From Mya arenaria (lineage: Eukaryota; Mollusca; Bivalvia; Myida; Myidae): a stretch of 64,000 nt of DNA. The notes below the pieces were generated by a model. That model saw nothing but the letters and a program-made list of their open reading frames with translations. It had not been told where the DNA came from and ran no database searches. The stretch is taken from the NCBI RefSeq assembly GCF_026914265.1, contig NC_069124.1, positions 60,232,589-60,296,588 on the forward strand. The letters are read 5' to 3'. The position numbers were made by a program, and so were the translations under genes. The number at the start of each line of letters is the position of its first letter. Position 1 is the stretch's first letter. Of the stretch, positions 22,211 to 33,500 are shown piece by piece.

Positions 22211-23395
22211 TTATGTTTTGCAACATAGAGGTGGTTTCTCTACATCCGCCTGCTCTGACGACGCTCCCGTGTCCGAATGATGACCATTCTCGTTATCCTT
22301 ACAGCTAGATTGACCTGGCTTTCGTTTCTGACCCGAAAGATTAGTAAAGGATGTATTTTTCGACGAAGATTTTCGTTGGGCCAATTTCATAATGCATCCA
22401 TCGATGTGAAGAATTTCCATGGCCCTTTTTCGAAACTTTGTAGAACAAAGTACATAGAGTACAAAGTTAACTGCGTAATTCAGCTGTTCCAGTATCTGCG
22501 CTACCTCCCTCATCAAGAAGAATTGAAGAGTGTTGGTGTCAAACACGCTGACGCTTTTCCAGAAAGCGAGATTATGGACCACGGTTATGGGGAGCACAAA
22601 TGCAATGTATGCTACCACGACCCCGATAAGCATGACTGATATCCGGAGAGTGTCCGCATCCGCCTTTTCTGCGCTGGCTCCACCGCCCTTGGACATCCGG
22701 TTCCTTATTTTTTTCTGCCGAAGAAGGCGGTAGACGATAACGGGCGTCATGATGGCCATCACTATCATGGGGATCAGGGAGTAAAATGACGAGCCAGCTA
22801 TTAGATAGTCGCGGTACTTCTCCTTGGTGTGAGCGTAGGTGATATCCGGTTTGCAGACTCCGTCAACAACTATAGATGAAAACGTCCATACTGCGTTGAA
22901 GATTCCAATGAAAAGATAGTCGAGAATGATCAGGGCCATGATGGACTTGATGGTGATGATGGCTTTCGCTTTGAATGGAAACACAACGGCGATGAATCGT
23001 TCAAAACATAAGATAACGATCAACCAAGATGATGTCATTTTACCAGTTTTGAAGATGTGAAAGAACGCTTTGCATCCCACGTCAGATATCGCTCTGACGT
23101 CATATCCGATCATTTTTCTCACGAAAAGCTTGTTGAACGGCTGTGTCAGGAGAAGCGTGGTGTCTGAAATCGCCAGTGCGATTAGGATGTATCGTGACGT
23201 CATACCGGAAAACACCTTCGAGCTCATGATGAGGATGGTCAGTATGTTGCCAAAAAGTCCGAAAATAAGAAACATCGGGGTAATGACATAACCTGCAGTA
23301 TAAAAGTTGTCCTGGACGTATTTCCACCATACTTCCGGTTTGACGGAGTCCGTGACGTTAGCAACCATCGTAGTGTTGTCGAATAACTCTGCCAT
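22211..23395 (-). CDS. Class A (rhodopsin-like) GPCR, peptide-receptor type
   Basis: Single-exon coding frame of 394 residues with seven hydrophobic segments. Class A landmarks: N-glycosylation sites near the start (NTT, NVT), GN at 49-50 in TM1, SD at 77-78 in TM2, Cys108 at the top of TM3 and Cys181 in loop 2 (the disulfide pair), and ERF at 132-134 in place of DRY. In TM6 VLP lies at 267-269, and NFVLY at 310-314 replaces NPxxY. The tail is Ser/Lys-rich. Family resemblance is to invertebrate neuropeptide receptors of the FMRFamide/TRH-like type; the ligand cannot be read from sequence. A splice acceptor (ttttttcag) 26 bases before the ATG suggests a 5' UTR intron. AATAAA on the minus strand (plus 21780-21785) is the likely poly(A) signal. 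A relic of a second copy lies at 5236-5500. Confidence 0.9.
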   Translation of the reverse strand: MAELFDNTTMVANVTDSVKPEVWWKYVQDNFYTAGYVITPMFLIFGLFGNILTILIMSSKVFSGMTSRYILIALAISDTTLLLTQPFNKLFVRKMIGYDVRAISDVGCKAFFHIFKTGKMTSSWLIVILCFERFIAVVFPFKAKAIITIKSIMALIILDYLFIGIFNAVWTFSSIVVDGVCKPDITYAHTKEKYRDYLIAGSSFYSLIPMIVMAIMTPVIVYRLLRQKKIRNRMSKGGGASAEKADADTLRISVMLIGVVVAYIAFVLPITVVHNLAFWKSVSVFDTNTLQFFLMREVAQILEQLNYAVNFVLYVLCSTKFRKRAMEILHIDGCIMKLAQRKSSSKNTSFTNLSGQKRKPGQSSCKDNENGHHSDTGASSEQADVEKPPLCCKT

Positions 23396-23568
23396 TCTTA
23401 ACTAAAGGGTGGTTTTGTCCTGAAAAAAGGTAAACGATGTGGTTTAGCTGGATTTTGCAATCTAAATTAATTGTCTACAGTAATGGAGTCAAAACTCAGG
23501 AAATGCACAATGGCTGGACGCCGTCAAACACAAACAATTGAAATACTTTAGTATATGATAAAGACATC

Positions 23569-23630
23569 TGTGTGCGTGCGTGCGTGTGTGTGCGCGTGCG
23601 TGTGTGTGCGTGCGTGTGCGTGCGTGTAAA
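23569..23630. repeat. TG/CG microsatellite
   Basis: About 60 bases of alternating GT and GC (GTGTGCGTGCGTGCGTGTGT and similar), a possible Z-DNA tract, lying 170-235 bases upstream of the ATG of the minus-strand GPCR gene, probably within its 5' intron or promoter. Confidence 0.85.
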
Positions 23631-25931
23631 GAGCTATAATGTCCTTGCATACTACGCTGGTGTTAAATGGCTTTATAACAAAGCAACAACATACTGCCGC
23701 GACTAGATTTTTTCAAGCCTTAATTTCAATTTACGAAATACAGTTCTACATCTAGGAGACAATCTATGAGACCAAAAAATAATTTTTTTTTTTTCTTTAA
23801 ACGAAGTATATAATAATAGGACATATGGGACACAGTCAACGCTTTTGTTTCTGAGCTCATTTCCAGAGAAGTAAAACGAATGGAGTATGCCCATTATCTG
23901 TACCACAACTCAATACCGAGTTCTGGTTAAGTTTCATTGAATTCTGTTAATAAAATGTGCGGTCGAAATTGTGATCGTTTTGGGCAATCAGATAAGAATT
24001 AAATGATACTTTGGGATTCCTACGTTCGCTCATGTTTTTTAAGCGACAAAGTTAGCGCAATGAACCGCCCAAAATATTACTTGCAAATCTTATTCATTTT
24101 TTTCACTGTTTCTCGACATATTTCCATAAAAAGCAATAGCGCAACAACTCTATATTCATAGTATGCACGGTAATGGTTCATTTCTGAAAGTAACTCTTCG
24201 TAAAAGCCTGAAATGAATAAGTATTTTTTTTCTAGAATGGGTTCCCTGCGGAAGGAATTCATTTCCAATTAAGAAAAAGTAAAAGAAACGATATTTTTTA
24301 TGTATTTTAAGCGGCACGATCTCGCTTAAATGCTCTCTGAATCTTGCTAACTGTTTGTAAGATTTTTTACGCTCAAGATCTGTAGAGGACAGTCAATTTG
24401 CCTAAAACGATTCCACTCCTACGTGTAGCAAAATAGGGTTTCCGGCGGACATAGATCATAGTTTGATTTAATTTCACCGATTATGTTTTTATTTTGAATG
24501 ATAAGTTCGGCAATTAGTGTTGTTGTATTTTGTGTGTTTTATTATTTAAAAATATGGAGGGAAATATCGAAATGAGGCATACCTAGCCCATCACGTTATA
24601 AAACACAAACATATTACAGAACTAAAATAGAAATAGTTTAAAGGAGCTATTGCGAAATCCTTAAAATTGGTACTTACCCACGGACAAGCAGCCCAAATGT
24701 TAACTTGTCCGTTCATAGAATTCATTGTCTGTGCGTTTAATTTAGAAAAAACAAAACATTTATATATTATGATGCTGACATATTCTAGCTTCGATACAAT
24801 GACTTTAATGTGGATATGTATTTGTTATGTTTAATACACATAAAACACTTTAACATTTAACAAGTAACCAAAAGGTACAACATTTAACGTATCAGCTGGA
24901 ATTCTGCAACTAATCGTAATCGTTTCTTTATATACCCAAACAATTAACCCGAACATATTGATACTATAGATCAATAATAAAATAATATGAAATGAATAAT
25001 CTAAAACTGCGTTTATATTTAACATTTCTTAAAAGATGAAAACAATATCATCAACAAAATACTATTTTAATGACAGTTCCTTCTACGATCCTATAATAAT
25101 CAGACTATAATTTTTTAAACTGACAATGCGAATTAGTTACTAGAGATACAAAACATTACAAAGTGTTCCTCCTTAAGCTAGTAAAGTACAAACTGACATG
25201 CACAGTTTAGGAATAATGCATCACAAAATGGAACTTGAACTATCCCCACTAGTGTATATGCCACCCCCCCCCCCCACACACACACACCCCTGTTACGCTA
25301 TGATGAATATAGAAATTGACGTCCGCCGGGAACTCTACGTCGGCGTGGAATCACATTCAGCTAAAAAACGTTTGACAACAATTTCAAAGGATTCTTAGAG
25401 CATTTTAGCGAAATCGTGCCATCTTAAATACCTAAACGTCTAGTCCTACCTTTCTGTTTGGCAAATAGTTGGAGCCGTCCCTGTGTGTGTTGGGGTTGTT
25501 CACCGTCGCCGTCGGGTAAGACACATCCGACGACTCACCATTCCGCGCGCTTATGTATCATGTACATGGAAATTAGTTTGCACACCTATAGACTATATTA
25601 TGACACATTCGTTTAGAGATACGGAAATTCATTTTTTTCTGATAAAATGGCCTTTGTAAAACAAGTTTAGTTATTATCAAACATTTGGCATTGTCATTAC
25701 ATCTGCAAGTATCTAATACAAACTTGTAAATGAGGAGCATGGTTGTGGCAGTCTCCGAATTGTAATACTCTTGTCCAGTTAGCGAGGTTTGTCATATGTA
25801 ATTGGGGTTTTCATAATAACACAGTATTTGATAAGATAATACTATTATAAATGAGACATTCACAGGTAGATACTGAATTATCACATTTACCGAAATTCAC
25901 GATAAATATGCAAATGGTGTTGAAAGTGATA
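23631..25931. other. Intergenic spacer between GPCR gene and MITE
   Basis: Apart from a C-run and CA repeat at about 25264-25288 I see no recognisable gene, motif or repeat in this 2.3-kb AT-rich stretch. Its small open frames lack splice support and family motifs. Confidence 0.5.
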
Positions 25932-26721
25932 CTGTGAAATCATTAATGTTCGTGGGGCATTAATGTTCGTGGTTTTCGTGGGTTGGGTGATCCACGAATT
26001 CAAGATCCCACGAAATATAAATCCTTCATTCACTTTTTCAATTGCCTTGTTACGTACATACACTAGTATATTATTTACAGAGGTCGCAGTATACAGTGTT
26101 AAAACCTGTCTCACTGTATAACTTACGATCATTATTCTATTAATATATTATAACTGCCTTTAACAAATAATGAACCAAATCAATTAAATGTGTTTTATGC
26201 AGCAAATGACAGTTATAAGCACGTGTTTGAACATGTGCTGTTAATGAAAATATCCAAGTTTACAAGATGTGCGTGATGAGTGTCTGTACTCGAATTTTTT
26301 ATTTAATGAAATAATTAATCGATTACAAGTACATTGAAGGTTACTAAGCACCGAACGTGACAATATACGCACCTTTTCGGTGTTTTCACAGTTTGCAAAA
26401 TTCTTAATTGGCATCCTCTATCTGTATTTATGATCAGAGTACATCTTCTTTTATTACCTTTATTCCCAATTAAATCGATAACTGACATGGGTATATGCAC
26501 TAATTGGCATGTCGTACCACATTAGCGAGTGTCATAAACCGAGTGACGTAGAAGACGGAAATCACGGGCCAGCGCGTGGATATTATGCAGACGATCTAGG
26601 ACGATCGCATGTTCGATTTTTTTTTTCAAAAATGAAAATCCACGAATTCAAGTACCCACGAAATTGTTTTTTTTCGGCAAACCACGAAATTTCATGCCCA
26701 CGAACATTAATGATTTCACAG
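25932..26721. mobile_element. 790-bp MITE with long terminal inverted repeats, TA target site
   Basis: The ends are inverted copies starting CTGTGAAATCATTAATGTTC. Similarity continues inward for about 100 bases with small gaps, through several GTTCGTGG/CCACGAA motifs. TA dinucleotides flank both ends (25930-25931 and 26722-26723). No transposase is encoded inside. The TA duplication points to the Tc1/mariner superfamily as the likely source of transposase, which is an inference. Confidence 0.8.
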
Positions 26722-26723
26722 TA

Positions 26724-27519
26724 GTTTGGTAATTCAAGTGTGTTAGACACTGTAGATGGCATATCCCACTTTCCTCAATAGATGTCGGTAATTGTCATAT
26801 TCACGTAGGTAATAAAAAGTTATTATCTACAGGATGAAGTTATCTAACATTCACGAATAAAGTGAGCATGTACTTTTATATAATGCCGTATATTTTACAT
26901 CGGCAGCACATACCTATGTTACACGTGCCTGCTTAGGACCAGTTAAGTAACGAACTCGTCAAAAGTTAATCATTCCGGAGGCGTAAAGAAAATGAGATAA
27001 CGTGAAAGCTTTGATCCATTAATTTATTCCATAGTAATTGATAATACTTGCACAAATTAATAACCAGGTTTATCCACAAAATAAGCGTAGAACTCAAACT
27101 CATTTTATTCGTGATAAGAGGCCACCGGCCCAAAACACAGTGTACATAAAGCCCATGACCAAGTATTTGAACGTATTTCTGACAAAATACACACATAAAT
27201 GTACAAAATCACAATGGTACGACGTTTTATCACAGAGTGTTTTAAAAAAAATATTTGAAACAAAATAGGTATTTAAACAAATAGCTGGCCTGCTCGTATT
27301 TTTTCGCGAGGGACGAGCATATTTCTAACAAATAAACATTTCTGGTCAAGGAAAAACTATTCAACTTCGAAACTTTCGCCACCATTCCAATGCACCAGAA
27401 TATTATATGATGCAATCTGAGTTTTAAATCGTTTCTTTCCTAATAGTTTACAATTTGATAATATAACTATCTAGCCGACTACGTTTGACGGCAATGTTTC
27501 AAACATTCACAAGAGGCCA
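26724..27519. other. Spacer downstream of the GMC oxidoreductase gene
   Basis: Presumed 3' UTR and flank of the minus-strand gene ending at 27520. A minus-strand AATAAA (plus TTTATT) near 27021-27026 could be its poly(A) signal. Nothing else is recognised. Confidence 0.4.
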
Positions 27520-30500
27520 TTACAACTTTGAGAGTTCTGGCTTCCGGTATCTCTTCACGGTGTCCACCCCACGGATCATGTCTGCCGCCTTCTCGCCTAT
27601 CATGACACTCGCGGCATTCGTGTTCCCAGAAATCACTTCCGGCATAATGGACGCATCCGCTACCCGGAGATTGGTATAACCCTTCACTCTTAAAAACAAA
27701 AAAAAAGAAACGCTTAAACATATTTGAGGATAAGGATAAAATCAAAACAAATAATAAATATTTCTAGTAGGTTGATTCCATTTTAAGTCACCAACCTCCA
27801 CACAACACTGTACAAGATTTAAGCTCATATACAACACATGGTCTGGTCTACAGATTTTTATTTACTGATCGGATACTTATTAATACAATAAATTAAAATA
27901 TACATCTTCCAAAACATTTTTCTAGGTGGAACCTTACCTAAAATTTGGTACTGATCGGACACAACATATAAAATTGGAAACATAATATTAAGGACATTTG
28001 TTCCAAGTTGATCGCTTACCTCAACATTGGATCGACGACAGCAGTGGAGTCATCTACAGCGCCCATCTTACACGTGGAGGTTGGATGGTAGACGGTCTGT
28101 GTGAAATGGCGGATGAACGACTCCCAGTAGCCATCCGTGTCATACGCGTGCTCGCGCATGCTCGGCGGAAATGCACGCTCAGGGTTCCGTGACTCTGCGC
28201 CCACAGCTTGCATAGCTTTGGTGTCGAGAAAACGCTGTGCTTCTCGAATACCTGAATCAAACGAAACTTTATAAGGTTGAATTTATGACAAAAAATCTTT
28301 GACATTTGTATAACAACTTTGTAAGTTTCATGCATATCAGTTTTCTTCAAAACGGTGAACACATTCTTTGAAACTAATCTTGTAAACGCAAAGCGTTACC
28401 TTTGATGTAGAGGTCAACGTCCTCCTGTTTGTGCAGATAGTTAGGGTCAATGCGGGGATGCCCGTGGGGGTCGGTCACGTCGAGACGCACTGTCCCGGAG
28501 CTCCGTGGATGTAGCAGTGTTACACATATTGTGAACGCTTGACGGCCACGAAAGTGTTTAACCTGTGCTTGGTAGTAGTCGAATATCTGGAGATTTAAAT
28601 TGTTTGGGTATAATACATAGAATATATTTATGCACGGTCGGTTATGAGAAGATGAAGCGGAGTGCTCGATTGCGTACATTTAACTGGTTTATTTCAGTAA
28701 TACCCACTAATGTGTTATGGACATTTACCTATTTCTTCCGACGTTCCTTCAAAACACAGAGAGAATAAGACTTACAGACTACGGTTTAATACAATTATTT
28801 CTCAATCAAGTGAAACAAATAGATTGCCTTGGTAGTCAGTACGTTATAATCGAATGGCCAAAGTTATATGTGAACGTTCAGGGTACCTTAGTAACTTAAA
28901 GGTTAGTTGACAATTCATAACATTTTAATATTTATTTTAATAATATGTTCACGAAATATAAGTCGAAAAAGCTCAATCAAAATCAAAGATAACTGAAAAT
29001 CAGAATTTCAATTTGTTTGTGAAAAAATAAAATATTGCTATTGTCTGGGCTGCCAGATCTCAATTTTCTTTCCAAAATTCATTGAATACAAGTTTATAAT
29101 AAACCAGCGAATTAAAATAGAATACTGGTTCCACGGTATGGGCAACCCTTCAACAAGTTTGATAATGTCTTACCTCATCTTTGACGTTGTACTGCTGTTG
29201 ATGGCGTTCCTTATCCGAGCCCTCAATGGAGAGAGGAACCACATGGAACTGGATGTCCGGCTGCCCCGGCCGTGTGTCCGTCCCCAGCCGGAAAAAACCG
29301 AGGTCAGTCACAGGAGAAATACCCCACCAGCCTGTGGTCGAGCAATCAAGTGTAAACGGGTGGGATTAAACATATATATCCCCATAAGTGATCGAAACTG
29401 CGGTATGTTATTCAATGTATTCAAACAAATATGCCATACATCATATGTGTAATAAACATATTATATTCAGAGGGCCGGAGCTGGGGGTGGGGTGGGGGGG
29501 GGGGGCAGAGTCGCCTCTCCTCCCCTCCAATATTTCGGCTGATTATGACCAATGGAGAATTTTCAAATATCATTTAGCTACGGCCTGGTCATTTATTGCC
29601 AATGTCTGAAGGGTGCTATCGTCTGTGCCCATGGAAACGACTGTGTCGGGGTATTGGGCAATTAACGGCACGTTTATCGATACCGAAGCAATCAGCGGTC
29701 ATCATAGATTAGTGGAGTAAAGAATATGTACAAACTGCAAACGACTAATAAATATTTTAGCACACTTGTCTTTAAAGACCTAGTTTAAGGAATGTTTGGC
29801 ATGATAATTCCCTGCTGTGCATCTCCTGCTAATTGCACTGGTGTCACAGTAGGGGCCAATTTCCTGTGTATTCGTTTATTGGCTGTAATAAAACTTCCAA
29901 AACTGCACAGCAGGATACTCAGATCGGATATCTGAAAAGAGGGATCAAGGCAAGTAGATTAAGATCAATACACAAAGGTTGTGTACTGTACACAGACTTG
30001 GTGGGGGGGGGGGGGTACTTATAGAAGGTTACTGAAGAATCAGTTGCAGCAGAAGCAGTTATGTATCATATCTTCATAACCTCTAAATTTTAATTTTTAA
30101 AAGCGCTCTTTTGGAAAAAAAAGAACCCAGAGTTAAGGTCATTCAATGCCCAGTGGTTCAAATTAAATTCTTGGCTCACCACGATGAGGTATAAAAATAT
30201 TTACTTATAAACGCTGAATATGAACAAAGTCGAACTAAATGTTCATTTACTAAATTTAAATAAACTACAGATGATTAAATTATAAATTGTTTCAATATTA
30301 CTCACTTATTGCGAACATATGAATGTGGATAAATAGAGAATACAAGGTGTAGGTTAGTGCCGTGGATGGAGGAAATTTATCTGGCAATGCGGAGGAATTT
30401 ATCGGGTGAGCCGAAGGGTATTTATCCTGTTACTTTGTTTAATTAAACACTATACATAACCTTAAAATTATTTTATATCTTTAAAAGTAAGGGGGACAAC

Positions 30501-33500
30501 TGTTTTTTCCCTGTTGACGTCGTCACACTCATTCGGAGCTCCTCGGCCATTTTATCGAAAACAACCTCGGATGTATATGGATGGTTTACACACTCAAAAA
30601 GTGGTACGTTTAAGTCCGCTGCAAGTAGATCGCGTAGTAATTTTATTTAGCAGTTAAACTTTGTGACTTAACTCTTGGGATTCTTCATTATGTTTGCTAT
30701 AATACAATTCAATGACAATAAATTTAAACTTAGATCAATAAATACAACTCTAAAACACTACATTTAACTAATGATATAATTCAAAATTTTACGAACTACT
30801 TCAACAGATGTACCGGCATACATCCGAGGTTGTTTTCGATAAAATGGCCGAGGAGCTCCGAATGCGTCACACTCGGTATCCATGTTTAAATCTCCCCCCA
30901 AACAGTTCTCAAAACTATTCAACTTTTTTCAATACGTTTATATTCAAAGTCATTGCATTTTTATACATCAATATCAATTCAAAACATAAAAAAGTTTTTA
31001 AAAGTGCATAAACATGGATCAGTCTCCAAACTTTATCTGATCATGTAACAATTATTCCGCAAGTCACAGAGTACAGTACACAGGTCATGATTCAAGATGA
31101 CGAGTGTTTACAAACAATCGCCACATGTTAAATGGATTTAATTCATGTTGATAGTGGATTTTCAGAACTGCATCGGCAAAAAGATCATTCATTTCTGTTG
31201 TAAGTGAGATTTTGTCATTCACCATAGAAATGGAATAAACTATCAACGAGTATCGTTGAATGCATTTCCACAGTTTTCAGCATTTGCGGGTGGGGTAAGA
31301 TTTTCACATCACAGTGTAGATTTTCAGGTCGATTGTTTTGCCAGTGTCATTATTATGCAGAGTGGTGGGACTTTAAGGGCGAGTGATTGTTGAGGTCGGC
31401 TGTTGGCGGTCTATTGATAAGATACTGAAACAGTATTTGTGCTTTTCCTCTGGCATTGCAGAATATAGAAAAGAAGTTCGTTTTCGCGGTCACATGACCA
31501 CCTGACTGTAGATAAACATCTACTATCCCAACAAACTAAAATTTACACAGCACCTTGTTATTGAACCGATTTGTATGCAAGTGACAGGATAATAATATTT
31601 TATTTCTTTTCTGGCGTTTTGCCATATCTGTATGACAACGATGAAGGACGGAAAGGTCGCTAACTCCAAGGTAGACAATAGCTCCATCTAAACTGGAAAG
31701 GTGGAACCCTCAAGTTCAGAAAATACGAACACTCGCTGCCACAATGAAGAGGTTGAACGCTATGTCGCATTGCCAAAACAGACACATGATGTTGGGGAAA
31801 GCTTGTCAGCCGCGCACAGGGAAGAGAAGAAAAACAACCACCAGCAACTTCTTACCATTCTGAGAACTATCTGGTTCCTTACGCGCCAGGGCCTTCCAGT
31901 CAGAGGTCAAGACAATGACCAGAGCAATTTCATCCAGATCCTGAAGCTGCAGGGCGAGTCTGATGAATCGATCCTCAAATGAATGGTCAGAAAGACCGAC
32001 AAATACACTTCCGGTTACATGCAAAATGAAACGCTACAAGTGATGGCTTTCGGGATCTCGCGGCCGAAGTAGCATCAAACATCAGGACAGATGGATTCTT
32101 CACCATCATGTAAGATGAAACCACTGACAAGTCCAACAGGGAACAGGTGGTCGTTGTGTTGCGACTTGAGGACAGCGAGTTGAATATGCACGAGGAGTTC
32201 ATCGGACTACACATGGTGTCATCAATTGACATTGGCACATGTGTTACTGGGTACGCTTCTTCGTATGAACATTTCTCTAAGCCAGTGCCGTGGTCAGTGC
32301 TAAGACGGTGTGAGTAACATGTCGGGAGCTAGGGACGGAGTGGCCACCAACATTAGCAAGAAAGAACCACGAGCCTTGGACACTGACTGTTACGGACAAG
32401 CAGTAAACCTCGCCGTTGGCCACACTGTCAAGAGGTCAAATAATATTCGCCTAGACTTGACAACAAGCGGAAAGAGCTGAAGAATGAAATAAGCCCCGTC
32501 ACACTAGGGTTTCTTATATACTTTGCCCTACCAGATGGACAATACGAGCAGCAAGTCTGAATGGTGATCTCACTAACTACACCATACTGCAGTTTTTATG
32601 GGAGAGCTGTTATGGCTTTGTTAGAGATTCCGAAACTAGAACCCGTGTCCTCGGAGTTCAGACTCAAATGAAGAGCTTTGATTTCATGTTTGGTGTATCC
32701 CTTGGTTACGAAATTCTGCGGCACACGGACAAGCTGAGTACATCACTACAACATAAAACGATGTCAGCAGCAGAGGGGCAGCGCAGCGCCAGACTAACCA
32801 CCACCTCACTGGAGAGACTTCGGGCAGACGTGGCGTATGATGTTTTTGGGAGACCGTCAAAGGGGAGCTTGATGACCTAGACATCGACGAGCCTACCAGA
32901 CTACCCAGACGGAGGAAATTGCCACGGAGATTCGAACAAGGAACCTCCCAACAGATTTTCCAGCTACCGAAAAGAAATACTACCGCCTGATCAACAACGA
33001 GGCACTCGATCTCGCCATGGCAACCACCAAGGACCGCTTCGACCAACAAGGCTACCAGACATACAGACACCTAGAAGACATGTTGATGAAGAGTGTGAGA
33101 GGGGATGAATCGTTCCGTGACGATCTTAACAGAATGAGATTCCTCACGCAGTTGAAACGTTGTCAGTTCACCCCGGTAAATCTATGAAGGACAGCTGAAT
33201 TGTCACGTTGCTGGACATTGTTAGTGAGTTAAGGAACATGTCCCTTGCATCTCGGGAACTGTTCAGTGAAGTTGTGACTGTAGTAAAACTTATCTTGGTT
33301 ATGCCTGCAACAAACGCAACCAGTGAGTGGTCATTATCTGCGTTACACAGAGTGAAAACATACCTGGGAACCAAAATGACATGGGAACGTCTAAATTATC
33401 TGATGCTCCTGCACGCCCATCGAGATGCAACGGACAGCAAAGACTTGCTTTCAGTGGCTAATGCGTGTCTGGAAGGAAGACTCGTGACTCATAGGAACGT

